From Pseudoxanthomonas winnipegensis (lineage in GTDB: Bacteria > Pseudomonadota > Gammaproteobacteria > Xanthomonadales > Xanthomonadaceae), in contig NZ_SHMH01000002.1 in the NCBI RefSeq assembly GCF_004283755.1, positions 496,001 through 560,000 of the forward strand: a stretch of 64,000 nucleotides of DNA, read 5' to 3'. Below the pieces are notes generated by a model. It had not been told where the DNA came from. It saw only the letters and a program-made list of their open reading frames with translations, and ran no database searches. The position numbers and the translations under genes are program-made. Positions 18,393 through 27,274 of this stretch are shown one piece after another (the first letter of the stretch is position 1; each line of letters begins with the position of its first letter).

Positions 18393-18437
18393 TTGACACC
18401 GGGGCTTGACACCTCCTGTATTGTTACTAAGTAACAA
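18393..18437 (+). promoter_or_regulatory. Promoter with Zur-like palindromic operator before the MerC-like gene
   Basis: Two TTGACA hexamers (18393-18398 and 18406-18411) precede a perfect 17-base palindrome TTGTTACTAAGTAACAA at 18421-18437. The palindrome sits where the -10/start region should be, so a bound repressor would block transcription. Its core TGTTAC-N3-GTAACA resembles the Zur consensus TGTTATA-N-TATAACA of gammaproteobacteria. A GGAG ribosome site follows at 18440-18443. Confidence 0.6.
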
Positions 18438-18451
18438 ATGGAGAAGTCGCC

Positions 18452-18847
18452 ATGAAACTGTCCTCAACCCAGGCCGCCGATGCCTCGGCCATCGGCCTGT
18501 CGATGCTGTGCCTGGCCCACTGCCTGCTGCTGCCCGTGCTGGCGGCGCTGCTGCCGGTGTTCGGCGCCTGGGCGCATGCCGAATGGGTCCACATCGTGTT
18601 CGTCGCCATCGCCGCGCCGCTGGCCGGCTTCGCGCTGTGGCGCGCGCACCGGGCCCGGCCGCTGCCCTGGCCGCTGGTCACGCTGGCCGCGCTGGGCCTG
18701 ATCGGGCTGCTCGCCGGGGCGGTCGGCTGGCCCTCGCACGAGGTCGAGACGCCCGTGACCGTGGCCGGCAGCCTGCTGCTGGCCAGCGCCCACGTCTGGA
18801 ACTGGCGCCGCCGCCCGCACGCGCCGCCGTGCGAGGCCTGCCACTGA
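18452..18847 (+). CDS. MerC-domain membrane protein
   Basis: 131 residues with four hydrophobic helices. The N-terminal part (SAIGLSMLCLAHCLLLPVLAALLP) has the Cys and CxxP-like pattern of MerC-type proteins, and the C-terminus ends in CEACH, a possible metal-binding tail. MerC proteins of mercury operons transport Hg(II), but no merA, merR or merP is nearby. The Zur-like operator directly upstream suggests control by zinc status rather than by mercury. Start ATG 18452 is eight bases from GGAG. Confidence 0.8.
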   Translation: MKLSSTQAADASAIGLSMLCLAHCLLLPVLAALLPVFGAWAHAEWVHIVFVAIAAPLAGFALWRAHRARPLPWPLVTLAALGLIGLLAGAVGWPSHEVETPVTVAGSLLLASAHVWNWRRRPHAPPCEACH

Positions 18848-18851
18848 GCCT

Positions 18852-18872
18852 GCGCGGCCTCGTCGGCCGCGC
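18852..18872. terminator. Hairpin between convergent merC-like and nuclease genes
   Basis: GCGCGGCC (18852-18859), loop TCGTC, GGCCGCGC (18865-18872): a perfect 8-base-pair GC stem four bases after the MerC-like stop and just before the end of the convergent nuclease gene. There is no T tract, so activity as a terminator is inferred from position. Confidence 0.45.
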
Positions 18873-18881
18873 GCTCATCCG

Positions 18882-20591
18882 CTAGAGATCGAACCCCAGC
18901 AGCATCGGGTCATGGTCCGAGCTGCGCCACGGGCCCGGCGTGGCGTCGCGCGCGTCGCCGCGCGGCTCGGGCTCGTCGGCGTTGACGTGCCATTCGGCCG
19001 CGCCGCGCAGCAGCGGCGCCAGCGCCGGCGAGAGCAGGGCGTGGTCCAGCCGCCCGCGCTGGCCGTCGTAGACATAGCTGTAGGGCGCCGCCACGTGGGC
19101 CGCGGCGAAGGCGTCGGCCCAGCCGGCCTGGCGCAGCGTGCGCAGCGGCTGCTCCTGCGCATAGGCGTTGAGATCGCCCACGATCAGCGCGCGGGTCGCG
19201 CCGGTGCCGGTGGGGTCCGACTTGAGCCAGGCATCCACGCGCCTGGCCGACTCGGTGCGCGTCGCATTCCAGCAGCCGGCGCCGTCGTGCGCATCGGCGT
19301 CGCCGCCGCTGGCCTCATTGCAGCCCTTGGACTTGAAGTGGTTGGCCGCGACCACGAACAGCGCGCCGTCGCCGCGGCGGAAGGCCTGCGCCAGCGGCAC
19401 GCGGCTGTGTTCGACGAACGGGCCACCTTCCAGGGTGACCGGCCTGCCCACCGGCGTGACCCGCGAGGCGCGATAGATCAGCCCGACCCGGATCGGGTTG
19501 TCGCCCGGGCCGCTGCCGGCATCGATGTAGCGCCAGTCGCCGCCGGCGGCGTTGAGCGCCTCGACGAACTGCGCCAGCGAGGACTGCGGCCCGTAGCCGT
19601 CGTTCTCCAGTTCCATCAGCGCGGCGATGTCGGCGCGCAGCGGCGTCAGTGTCGCCACCAGCCTAGCGACCTGGGCGCGGTATTCGGCCTCGGTTTTGGC
19701 GCCGCGCTTGGTCGGGAAGCCGCCGCCCGCGCCGTCGCCGTTGAACAGGTTCTCCAGGTTGAACACCGCGATCCTGACGCTGCCCGGCACGTCCGGCGCC
19801 GCCGGGCGCGCGGCCGCCTGCACCTGCAGCGGTGTCAGCGCCTGCAGGCGCCAGGCGCCGTGGCGGAAGTCGACCACCCCGCTCGCGCCGGTCGCGGTCG
19901 AGCCGCTGCGCACCGCGCCACCGGGCAGGTAGGGCAGGACCGCCGGATCGCGCGCATCGCTGCCATCGTCCAGCAGCAGGCGGCGATGCGCGTTGTCCGC
20001 CGCGAGGGCGGCATAGCCGGGCGTGCCCGGCACTTCGCGTTCGGACGGCGTCCACAGCGGCCCGCCGAAGCTGCCGATGGTCTGGCCAAAGCGCATGTCG
20101 GTGCCGTTCAAGGTCAGCGGCGCGTCAATGCGCACCCGCATGCCTTCCAGCGCGGCCCAGTCGGCGGGCGGGGCGGTCAGCACAACGGGCGCGGGCGTGG
20201 CGATCGCCGCGCGGAGGGCCTTGGCGTCGGCGAGCTGCAGCGTGGTCAGGGTGTGCGGGCCATCGCCGGTCTCGGCCACGGTGCCGGTGAGCTGCCAGCG
20301 CTGACCGGTGTGAATGTCCGGAAGCGCCCCGCCGGCGCCGGCCACGACCCACAGCGCATCGGAGGTCGCCGCATCGCCATCGCCGGCGTCCTGCACGAAG
20401 AAGCCCTGCAGCCCTGCACGCAGGTCCGCGGTCACCGTGCCGGTGACCGTCACGGTCTGGCCCACCAGCGCACTGCGCGCCTGGCTGCCCTGGACCTGAC
20501 CGATCGGCAGCGGCGTCTCTTTCGCGTAGGCCGGCAAGGTGCAGCACAGCGCCAAGGCGGAAGACAGCAGCAGCGGACGGATCGAAGGCAT
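18882..20591 (-). CDS. ExeM/NucH-family extracellular endonuclease/exonuclease/phosphatase
   Basis: 569 residues with a signal peptide (LLLSSALALCCTLPAYA). Residues about 30-260 form the OB-fold-like region typical of ExeM/NucH nucleases (VGQTVTVTGTVTADL, GFFVQD). The C-terminal EEP domain has the metal and active-site motifs VFNLENLF, LMELENDGYG, AANHFKSKG, VGDLNAY and a final SSDHDPML. It should cut extracellular DNA, possibly for nutrient use or biofilm turnover. No LPXTG or rhombosortase tail is visible at the C-terminus. It sits alone, upstream of a cytochrome gene on the same strand. Confidence 0.9.
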   Translation of the reverse strand: MPSIRPLLLSSALALCCTLPAYAKETPLPIGQVQGSQARSALVGQTVTVTGTVTADLRAGLQGFFVQDAGDGDAATSDALWVVAGAGGALPDIHTGQRWQLTGTVAETGDGPHTLTTLQLADAKALRAAIATPAPVVLTAPPADWAALEGMRVRIDAPLTLNGTDMRFGQTIGSFGGPLWTPSEREVPGTPGYAALAADNAHRRLLLDDGSDARDPAVLPYLPGGAVRSGSTATGASGVVDFRHGAWRLQALTPLQVQAAARPAAPDVPGSVRIAVFNLENLFNGDGAGGGFPTKRGAKTEAEYRAQVARLVATLTPLRADIAALMELENDGYGPQSSLAQFVEALNAAGGDWRYIDAGSGPGDNPIRVGLIYRASRVTPVGRPVTLEGGPFVEHSRVPLAQAFRRGDGALFVVAANHFKSKGCNEASGGDADAHDGAGCWNATRTESARRVDAWLKSDPTGTGATRALIVGDLNAYAQEQPLRTLRQAGWADAFAAAHVAAPYSYVYDGQRGRLDHALLSPALAPLLRGAAEWHVNADEPEPRGDARDATPGPWRSSDHDPMLLGFDL

Positions 20592-20633
20592 GCGGGATTT
20601 CCGTAAGACGCGAGCGAGGACGGCGGTGAACGC

Positions 20634-20658
20634 AAAAACGCCGCCCGAAGGCGGCGTT
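20634..20658 (-). terminator. Intrinsic terminator downstream of the cytochrome c gene
   Basis: On the minus strand, AACGCCGCC, loop TTCG, GGCGGCGTT, then further T residues. The 9-base-pair stem and T run 27 bases past the cytochrome stop codon make a standard rho-independent terminator. Confidence 0.8.
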
Positions 20659-20684
20659 CTCGGCCAGGCATTGTGCCTGCGCGA

Positions 20685-21203
20685 TTACTTCGATTGTTCG
20701 AGCATCCAGTCCACGGTGGCGTGGATCTGGGCCTCGCTCAGCCCCGGGTTGCCGCCCTTGGGCGGCATCACCCCGCCGTCCGGGCCGGTGAAGCCCTCGA
20801 TGGCGTGCTTGTAGAGCGTCTCCTTGCCCTTGGCCAGGCGCGCGCCGAAGCCGGCGGCGTTGAGCATCGGCGCATTGCCGATGCCGGCGGTATGGCAGGC
20901 GGTGCACAGCTGGTCGAAGATGGTCTTGCCGTCCAGCGTGCCGCCGTAGGCGCCCTGCGCGGCGGCGGCGGCTTCGGCGGCCGCCTTGGCCGCGGCCTGG
21001 GCCGCCGCACCGGTGGCGCCGGCATAGACCGCGCCGACCGGCGCGATGCGCGCCTGGGTCTGCTTGGCCGCCACCGGCGAGACTTCGGCCGGAATGACCT
21101 TGGACAGGAAGAACGCGCCGACGATCAGGCCGACGGTGACCACCGCCAGGATGCCGATCACCATCGAAAAGCGCTTGAGGAACTCCAGGTCGTGATTGCG
21201 CAC
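20685..21203 (-). CDS. Membrane-anchored cytochrome c5-like protein
   Basis: 172 residues from a GTG start. An N-terminal membrane helix (MVIGILAVVTVGLIVGAFFL, residues about 14-33) is followed by an Ala-rich linker (residues about 60-88) and a single heme c domain with CTACH and a distal Met in GGVMPPKGG. The domain resembles cytochrome c5 (CycB type), which passes electrons in the periplasm, for example to terminal oxidases. The GTG was chosen because the membrane helix begins soon after it; no earlier start in frame keeps it N-terminal. Confidence 0.87.
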   Translation of the reverse strand: MRNHDLEFLKRFSMVIGILAVVTVGLIVGAFFLSKVIPAEVSPVAAKQTQARIAPVGAVYAGATGAAAQAAAKAAAEAAAAAQGAYGGTLDGKTIFDQLCTACHTAGIGNAPMLNAAGFGARLAKGKETLYKHAIEGFTGPDGGVMPPKGGNPGLSEAQIHATVDWMLEQSK

Positions 21204-21430
21204 AGTCCACCTTTGGCAGCGCCGTTGCCGGCGTGGCTGAAAACACTCGTCGGTTGTTGCGAATGTTCCGGACGTGGGGGTGACCGGGATGCCGCACCGG
21301 CGAGCCGGGCGGCGGGGGGATTATAAGCAGGCCCGTCGGGTGGGAGCGAGGAGTGCGTGGCAAGGCGAGGATCGAGCAAAGCCCGATCCCGCTTTCGCTC
21401 ACGCCTCACTCTTCTCCACGCACTCCTGGC

Positions 21431-22144
21431 TCAAGGGCACCAGTAGGTCTGCACCGGCGTGCTGGCGGCGCGCAGCATCACTGCGATCGGCGGCGGGTTC
21501 TGCGCGGCCAGGGCCTCCTGCAGCGTGCGCGCCTTCTGCTCGCCCTCGATGTGCAGGTACAGGTGCCGGGCGGCGGCCAGCACCGGCAGGGTCAGGGTGA
21601 TGCGCGCCTCGCCGGCGGCGGTGGCGTGCATGGGCAGCACGCGCGCGGTGCCTGCCGGGTCCAGCGCCTGGGCCAGGTAATCGCCGCCGGGGAAGAACGA
21701 GGCGGTATGCCCATCGGTGCCCATGCCCAGCACGGCCACGTCCAGCGGCAGGGTCTGCGCCAGTTCGGCCTCCAGCTCGGGCAGGGCCGCCTCGGGGCCG
21801 TCGTCGTAGCTGCGGTACAGCGGCACGAAGCGCGCCACCGCCGCCGCGCCGTACATCAGGTGCTGGCGCACCAGCGCGGCGTTGGAACGGGCGTTGGACT
21901 CGTCCACCCAGCGCTCGTCGACCAGGGTGATGGTGACCTGCTTCCACGGCAGCGGCTGCTCGGCCAGCGCCTGGAAGAAGCGCACCGGCGTGGTGCCGCC
22001 GGACAGGGCCACGGTGGCCCGGCCGCGCTCGGCCAGGGCCGCGCGCAGGTCGTCGGCCACCTGCGCGGCCAGCGCCTGCGCCAGTGCATCGTGGTCGGGC
22101 CAGGCGTGGACCTGGGTCAGGGTCTGATCGATCTGCAGGCTCAC
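21431..22144 (-). CDS. pgl: 6-phosphogluconolactonase
   Basis: 237 residues of the DevB/NagB-like type. It has VALSGGTTPVRFFQAL, TLVDERWV and VLGMGTDGHTASFFPGG, the three conserved blocks around the active site. It hydrolyses 6-phosphogluconolactone in the pentose phosphate and Entner-Doudoroff pathways. The start overlaps the stop of zwf by four bases, so the two enzymes that act in sequence are translated as a coupled pair. Confidence 0.95.
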   Translation of the reverse strand: MSLQIDQTLTQVHAWPDHDALAQALAAQVADDLRAALAERGRATVALSGGTTPVRFFQALAEQPLPWKQVTITLVDERWVDESNARSNAALVRQHLMYGAAAVARFVPLYRSYDDGPEAALPELEAELAQTLPLDVAVLGMGTDGHTASFFPGGDYLAQALDPAGTARVLPMHATAAGEARITLTLPVLAAARHLYLHIEGEQKARTLQEALAAQNPPPIAVMLRAASTPVQTYWCP

Positions 22145-23625
22145 GTGCCGGCGTCCTCATGCCAGGTGCGGCCGTCGCGCTCGATCAGCGCCACGGCGGC
22201 GTTGGGGCCCCACGAGCCGGCGGTGTAGGACTTGGGCGCCTCGGGCAGCTGTTCCCAGGCGTCCAGGATCGGGTCGATCCATGCCCAGGCCGCCTCGACC
22301 TCGTCGCGACGCATGAACAGCGACTGGTTGCCACGCACCACGTCCATCAGCAGGCGCTCGTAGGCCTCCGGCTGATGCACGCCGAAGGCCTCGGCGAAGC
22401 TCATGTCCAGCGGCACATACTTCATGCGCAGCCCGCCCGGGCCCGGGTCCTTGATCATCAGCCACAGCTTGACGCCCTCGTCCGGCTGCAGGCGCAGCAC
22501 CAGCCGGTTGGGCTGGGCCGGGCCGACGCTGGCGTCGAAGATCGAGTGCGGCACCGGGCGGAAGGCCACCACGATCTCCGACACGCGCTCGGGCAGGCGC
22601 TTGCCGGTGCGCAGGTAGAACGGCACCCCGGCCCAGCGCCAGTTGGACACCTCGGCCTTGATCGCCACGAAGGTCTCGGTGCGCGAGTCGTTGCGGCCCA
22701 GCTCGTCCAGGTAGCCCGGCACGGCCGCGCCGCCCGAGGCGCCGGCGCGGTACTGGCCGCGCACGGTGACGTGGCTGACCTCGGCGGCGGTGATCGGCTT
22801 GAGCGAGCGCAGCACCTTGAGCTTCTCATCGCGCAGCGCATTGGCCTGCAGCGTGGCCGGCGGCTCCATGGCCACCATGCACAGCAGCTGCAGCAGATGG
22901 TTTTGCACCATGTCGCGCAGCGCGCCGGAGGTGTCGTAGTAGCCGGCGCGCTTCTCAAGGCCGACGGTCTCGGCCACGGTGATCTGCACGTGGTCGATGC
23001 GGTTGGCGTTCCACAGCGGCTCGAACAGGATGTTGGCGAAGCGCAGCGCCAGCAGGTTCTGCACCGTCTCCTTGCCCAGGTAATGGTCGATGCGGAAGAT
23101 CTGGTGCTCGGAGAACACCGCGCCGACCGCGTCGTTGATCGCCGCGGCGCTGGCCGAATCCTTGCCGATCGGCTTCTCCAGCACCACGCGCGCATTGCCG
23201 TCGTTGAGGCCGGCATCGCGCAGGCGCGTGCACAGGTCCACGAACAGGCTCGGGCTGGTGGACAGGTAGAACACGCGGATGCGCTCGGCCCCGGTCTGCT
23301 TGAGCAGCTCGGCGAACTCGTCCCAGCCCTCGTCCTTGGTCGCATCCAGCGGGCGGTAGTCCAGCAGTTGCAGGAAGGCCGGGATGCGCGCGCGTAGCAG
23401 CGGATCGTCGCTGGCGATCTTCTCCAGCGCCTCGCCCACGCGGGTGCGGTAGTCGGCGCCGGTCTGCGGATCGCGCGCCACGCCGATGATGCGGCTGTCC
23501 TGCGGGATCTGGCCGTCGGCATAGCGGCGCAGCAGGCCGGGCAGCAGCTTGCGCAGGGCCAGGTCACCGGTGCCGCCGAAGATCACCAGGTCGAAGCTGT
23601 CCACGGGTACGGTCTTGGCGCTCAC
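22141..23625 (-). CDS. zwf: Glucose-6-phosphate 1-dehydrogenase
   Basis: 494 residues. The nucleotide-binding motif is VIFGGTGDLALRKLLPGL, and the substrate-binding and catalytic block is FRIDHYLGKETVQNLLALRFAN. The enzyme oxidises glucose-6-phosphate to the lactone with NADP+ and supplies NADPH. It is first in the zwf-pgl pair; a GntR regulator is transcribed divergently from a start 138 bases away, so both may be controlled from that spacer. The ATG at 23625 places the Rossmann motif at about residue 15. Confidence 0.97.
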   Translation of the reverse strand: MSAKTVPVDSFDLVIFGGTGDLALRKLLPGLLRRYADGQIPQDSRIIGVARDPQTGADYRTRVGEALEKIASDDPLLRARIPAFLQLLDYRPLDATKDEGWDEFAELLKQTGAERIRVFYLSTSPSLFVDLCTRLRDAGLNDGNARVVLEKPIGKDSASAAAINDAVGAVFSEHQIFRIDHYLGKETVQNLLALRFANILFEPLWNANRIDHVQITVAETVGLEKRAGYYDTSGALRDMVQNHLLQLLCMVAMEPPATLQANALRDEKLKVLRSLKPITAAEVSHVTVRGQYRAGASGGAAVPGYLDELGRNDSRTETFVAIKAEVSNWRWAGVPFYLRTGKRLPERVSEIVVAFRPVPHSIFDASVGPAQPNRLVLRLQPDEGVKLWLMIKDPGPGGLRMKYVPLDMSFAEAFGVHQPEAYERLLMDVVRGNQSLFMRRDEVEAAWAWIDPILDAWEQLPEAPKSYTAGSWGPNAAVALIERDGRTWHEDAGT

Positions 23626-23735
23626 GGTGAAGCCTTGTCAGGATGCGGGGAGATCGGCACAGACGATACCACCGCCCTACCACGCGGCCCAGCCCTGCAT
23701 ATGAACGGGCCCGTGAGTGCCGCGTGATTGCACTC

Positions 23736-23753
23736 TTGGTATCCCATTGGTAT
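23736..23753. promoter_or_regulatory. Tandem TTGGTAT sites between zwf and the GntR gene
   Basis: TTGGTAT occurs at 23736-23742 and again at 23747-23753, 11 bases apart (one helical turn), just 9 bases before the GntR start codon. TGGTAT half-sites resemble those of DasR/NagR-type GntR-UTRA regulators. Likely autoregulation; effect on zwf is possible. Confidence 0.45.
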
Positions 23754-23762
23754 TTTCGCGGC

Positions 23763-24512
23763 ATGCTGTCCGCCATCGCCACCGAATACGCCCGCCTGCA
23801 GCAGGCCGAGACCAGCCGCACCCTGGCCTATCTGCGCCTGCGCCGCGCCCTGCAGCACCTGATCGACACCGGTGTGCTCGGCCCGGGCCACGGCCTGCCC
23901 AGCGAGCGCGACCTGGCCACTGGTCTGCAGCTCTCGCGCGTGACCGTGCGCAAGGCGCTGTCCGGGCTGATCGACCAGGGCCTGCTGAGCCAGCGCCAGG
24001 GCGCGGGCACCTTCGTGTCCGAGCGGATCGTGCGCAGCTTCTCGCGCCTGACCAGCTTCACCGACGACCTGCGCGAGCGCGGGCTGGACCCGCAGGTGAC
24101 CTTCCTCGAGCGCGGCATCGGCGGCGTTACCCCGGAGGAAGCGATGGCGCTGAACCTCTCGCCCGGCAGCGGCGTGGTGCGCCTGTACCGCCTGCGCCAC
24201 GTCGACGGCGCGCCGATCGCGGCCGAGCGCACCCTGGTGCCGCACAGCCTGCTGCCCGACCCCGAGCGCATCGGCGCCTCGCTCTACGAGGCGCTGGATG
24301 CCTACGGCCATCGCCCGCGACGCGCGCTGCAGCGCCTGCGCGCGGTGGCGCTGGAGCGCGAGGCCGCGACCCTGCTGCAGCTGGAGCCCGGCGCGCCGGG
24401 CCTGCTGGTCGAGCGCCGCGCCTTCCTCGCCGACGGGCGCGTGGTCGAGTTCACCCGCTCGTTCTATCGCGGCGACGCCTACGACTTCGTGGCCGAACTG
24501 CAGAGCGACTGA
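23763..24512 (+). CDS. GntR-family transcriptional regulator with UTRA domain (HutC subfamily)
   Basis: 249 residues. The winged-helix part (about 20-90) has LPSERDLATGLQLSRVTVRKALSGLIDQGLLSQRQGAGTFV, a textbook GntR helix-turn-helix and wing. The UTRA ligand domain (about 95-245) has SFTDDLRERGLDP, VVRLYRLRHVDGAPIAAERTLVP and VVEFTRSFYRGDAYDF, the last forming the effector pocket. Members respond to small phosphorylated sugars or amino compounds. Divergence from zwf-pgl suggests control of sugar metabolism, but the effector is unknown. Confidence 0.9.
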   Translation: MLSAIATEYARLQQAETSRTLAYLRLRRALQHLIDTGVLGPGHGLPSERDLATGLQLSRVTVRKALSGLIDQGLLSQRQGAGTFVSERIVRSFSRLTSFTDDLRERGLDPQVTFLERGIGGVTPEEAMALNLSPGSGVVRLYRLRHVDGAPIAAERTLVPHSLLPDPERIGASLYEALDAYGHRPRRALQRLRAVALEREAATLLQLEPGAPGLLVERRAFLADGRVVEFTRSFYRGDAYDFVAELQSD

Positions 24513-24521
24513 GCGGCGCGT

Positions 24522-24785
24522 TCAGCCCTGAGTGCCCGCACCGACCGGCAGCGGGCTGCGCTGGCCGGTGGACAGCAGCCGCTGCGCGTCCACGCCGACC
24601 GCATCGAAGATCGCGTCGATCCGCTCGATCGCATAGCGCGCCTGGGCCGCATCGTCCACGTGCGCCAGGATCGCCGAGGCCTCGGCCGCGCAGGCGTCGA
24701 AGAAGGCCTGGTCCAGGGGCGGCGCGCCGTCAGCCACCTTGTCGTGCAGGGCATGCAGTTGCTGGTCGAGTTGGTCCTGGCGCAT
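24522..24785 (-). CDS. Small hypothetical protein, 87 residues
   Basis: Starts at ATG 24785 behind a strong GGAGG ribosome site six bases upstream, which supports it as a real gene. The sequence is helical and acidic (LDQQLHALHDKVADG, FFDACAAEASAILAHVDDAAQARYAIERIDAIFDAVG), with no signal peptide, membrane segment or known motif. It converges on the GntR gene. I do not recognise the family. Confidence 0.65.
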   Translation of the reverse strand: MRQDQLDQQLHALHDKVADGAPPLDQAFFDACAAEASAILAHVDDAAQARYAIERIDAIFDAVGVDAQRLLSTGQRSPLPVGAGTQG

Positions 24786-25242
24786 CTGGGGCCTCCGGTG
24801 CGTGTGCGGCTTGAGCGAACACAGTGCCGCCTTTCGCGCGGTCGTGCGCACCCGGCAAGGCGTTTCTGGAACCCGTCTCACGTCGCGCCGCCGTTTGCCG
24901 CCAGGTCCAGGTCGCGATGGTCATCAGCCCCGTCGCGATTGTCATATCGGCGCCCACGCGGCTTCGCACAGGATTTACGTGCCGCGGTAATACTCGGCGC
25001 CAGGGGATCGCGCATCTGCGCAGGCAACAGCAGACCAGGCAGATCGTCCTCGCGTCACCGCACGGGTTCGTCGTCCAGTTCGCGCATCACCCACGGCTAC
25101 ACGCAGCACCCCATCGGGCCCTTGGCGGCCACCACCTGCAACACGCAGTCCCGCGCTTCACCGCCTGCGCCGCAGGCGCCTTCGCACCGGGCCGCTTCGT
25201 GTGGCCTGGTGCCTTCGTTCCTCCCACCCCCGAGGGAAGACC
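24786..25242. other. Intergenic region without gene, carrying two phased direct repeats
   Basis: This 457-base spacer lies between the divergent small protein gene and the DUF3182 gene. Reading frames in it have no recognisable content. The only structure seen is a 14-base direct repeat (next entry). Confidence 0.6.
24911..24945. promoter_or_regulatory. Direct repeat GTCGCGATkGTCAT, 21-base spacing
   Basis: GTCGCGATGGTCAT at 24911-24924 and GTCGCGATTGTCAT at 24932-24945, one mismatch, exactly two helical turns apart. Read on the minus strand the unit is ATGACNATCGCGAC. Such phased direct repeats are typical of response-regulator or activator binding sites, here between two divergent genes. 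Confidence 0.45.
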
Positions 25243-26385
25243 ATGGTCGCCATCATCGAATCCCGTCCCGCGCCGGCCAACGCGATCACGCTGCCGCGTC
25301 CGTACGCGCCGGCGGTCACGCCGCTGTTCACCGATCCGCGCCGCGCCGCGCACGAACGCGCCAGCGTGGACTGCATGGGCCGCCGCCTGGCGCGGCTGCT
25401 CGGGCGCGAGTTTCGTGCCCAGGCGCTGCCCGGCCTGCCCGGCTATTTCATCCCGATGGAAACGCTGACCCGCGAGGAAGCGGCGATGCGCGGCATCGGC
25501 TGCGCCGCGCATCTGTTCGGCGGCGTGGTGCCGCAGGCCTTCGTGGCCAGCAAGCTGGTCACCCATGGCCTGATCGATGGCGGTACGCGTGCGCCCGAGG
25601 GCTGGGCGCATGCGCTCGGCGACGCGCTGGGCGAGGCCGTGCTACCCGGCTACTCGGTGTTCACCGACGCCGACCTGCGTAGCGCCGTCGCCCGCCTGCT
25701 GGAACGGGGCCGCGTGCGCTGCAAGCTCAGCCACGCGCGTGGCGGCAACGGCCAGCGCGTGGTCGATTCGCTCGGCGCGCTGGAGGCCTGGCGCGCCACG
25801 CTGGACGCCGATGAGATCGAAGCCGGCGTGGTGGTCGAGCTGAATCTCGAGGACGCGGTCACCTTCAGCGTCGGCTGCGTGGAGGTGGGCGGCCAGTCCA
25901 TCGCCTACTTCGGCACCCAGCACACCGTGCGCACGCCGCGCGGCGATGAGGTCTACGGCGGCTCGCGGCTGCGCGTGGCCCGCGGCGGCCTGGACCAGCT
26001 GCAGCACGTGCCGCTGCCGGCGCAGGCGCACGAGGCGATCGCCAAGGTGCAGCACTACGAGGCGCAGATCAGCGCGGCCTATCCGGGCTTCTACGCCTCG
26101 CGTCGCAACTACGACCTGGTGCATGGGTGCGATATGCAGGGCCATACGCGCTGCGGCGTGCTCGAGCAGTCCTGGCGCTTCGGCGGGGCCAGCCCGGCCG
26201 AGATCCTCGCCATGGAGGCGCTGGCCGCGCAGCCGCAGGTCGCCTGGCTCGATGCGCTCACTCACGAGAGCTGGAGCGATGAGTCGGTGCCCGACGATGC
26301 GGTGGTGTACTTCGACGGGCAGGTGGGTTCACTCGGGAGACTGCTGAAATACGCTAGGGTCGCAGTCGATGGATGTCACCCTTGA
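25243..26385 (+). CDS. DUF3182 family protein (ATP-grasp-like)
   Basis: 380 residues. The whole length matches my recollection of the DUF3182 family: an N-terminal [15 protein letters not shown] segment, VCKLSH-like [38 protein letters not shown] and a C-terminal [15 protein letters not shown]. The alternation of Lys, Glu-rich strands and a Gly-rich loop resembles an ATP-grasp ligase, but function is not established. ATG 25243 has GAGGGAAGA upstream. Its last 17 bases overlap the next gene, so the two are translated together. Confidence 0.75.
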   Translation: MVAIIESRPAPANAITLPRPYAPAVTPLFTDPRRAAHERASVDCMGRRLARLLGREFRAQALPGLPGYFIPMETLTREEAAMRGIGCAAHLFGGVVPQAFVASKLVTHGLIDGGTRAPEGWAHALGDALGEAVLPGYSVFTDADLRSAVARLLERGRVRCKLSHARGGNGQRVVDSLGALEAWRATLDADEIEAGVVVELNLEDAVTFSVGCVEVGGQSIAYFGTQHTVRTPRGDEVYGGSRLRVARGGLDQLQHVPLPAQAHEAIAKVQHYEAQISAAYPGFYASRRNYDLVHGCDMQGHTRCGVLEQSWRFGGASPAEILAMEALAAQPQVAWLDALTHESWSDESVPDDAVVYFDGQVGSLGRLLKYARVAVDGCHP

Positions 26386-27211
26386 GCACATCGCGTTCGA
26401 AGTAGAAGACGCCGCGCTGTCCGGCACGCTTCTGGCGCCGGCGCGCGCCTTGCCCGGTGTGCTGTTCGTCCACGGTTGGGGCGGCAGCCAGGACCACGAT
26501 CTGGCCCGCGCACGCGAGGCCGCCGGCCTGGGCGTGGTCTGCCTGACCTTCGACCTGCGCGGCCACGAAGGCGATGCGCAGATGCTGGAGCGGGTCACGC
26601 GCCAGCAGAACCTGGACGACCTGCTGGCCGCCTACGACTGGTTCGTGCAGCAGCCCAATGTCGATGGCAACGCGATCACCGTGGTGGGCATCAGCTATGG
26701 CGCCTACCTGGCCGCGATCCTGTCCTCGCTGCGGCCGGTGCGCTGGCTCGCCCTGCGCACGCCGGCGCTGTACAAGGACGAGGGCTGGGAGCTGCCCAAG
26801 CGCCAGCTGCACCAGGACCCGGACCTGATCCCGTTCCGTCATCGCCAGGTGGCCTGGAAGGACAACCGCGCGCTGCGCGCCTGCGCCGAGTTCCGCGGCG
26901 ATGCGCTGATCGTGGAGGCCGAGCTGGACCAGATCATCCCGCACCAGGTGATCGAGAACTACATGGCCGCCTTCACCCGCGCCCGCTCGCGCACCTCGCG
27001 GGTGATCGCCGGCGCCGACCATGCCTTCTCCGAAAAGCCGGCCCAGCGCACCTACACCACGGTGCTGGTGAAGTGGCTGACGGAGATGGTGGTCGGCGCG
27101 CGCGAGCAGGCCGCCCGCGAGAAGATCGACGAGCGCAAGCGGGTGCGGGATGGGAAGGCCCCGTCCGCCTCGACGCACGCGGTGGCCAAGGCCGACGCTT
27201 CGACGAAGTAG
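26369..27211 (+). CDS. Alpha/beta hydrolase, partner of the DUF3182 protein
   Basis: 280 residues with [14 protein letters not shown] (oxyanion-hole HGW), [14 protein letters not shown] (nucleophile elbow GxSxG), an acidic residue in [13 protein letters not shown] and a terminal His in AGADHAFSE, which complete a Ser-Asp/Glu-His triad. It lacks a signal peptide. The overlap with the DUF3182 gene indicates a joint role, perhaps acyl or peptide hydrolysis opposite a ligase. The C-terminus has a Lys/Arg-rich tail of about 35 residues. Confidence 0.85.
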   Translation: MDVTLEHIAFEVEDAALSGTLLAPARALPGVLFVHGWGGSQDHDLARAREAAGLGVVCLTFDLRGHEGDAQMLERVTRQQNLDDLLAAYDWFVQQPNVDGNAITVVGISYGAYLAAILSSLRPVRWLALRTPALYKDEGWELPKRQLHQDPDLIPFRHRQVAWKDNRALRACAEFRGDALIVEAELDQIIPHQVIENYMAAFTRARSRTSRVIAGADHAFSEKPAQRTYTTVLVKWLTEMVVGAREQAAREKIDERKRVRDGKAPSASTHAVAKADASTK

Positions 27212-27274
27212 GGCGCGGACGCTGTATGCGCAGGGGCTTGCGGCGCGGATTGCTGGACGCGTGCGGCGCCTAAA

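Noticed and set aside
18452-18847. Mercury-resistance operon
   Set aside because: Only the MerC-like gene is present; no merA, merT, merP or merR is near, so the name is not extended to a mercury function.
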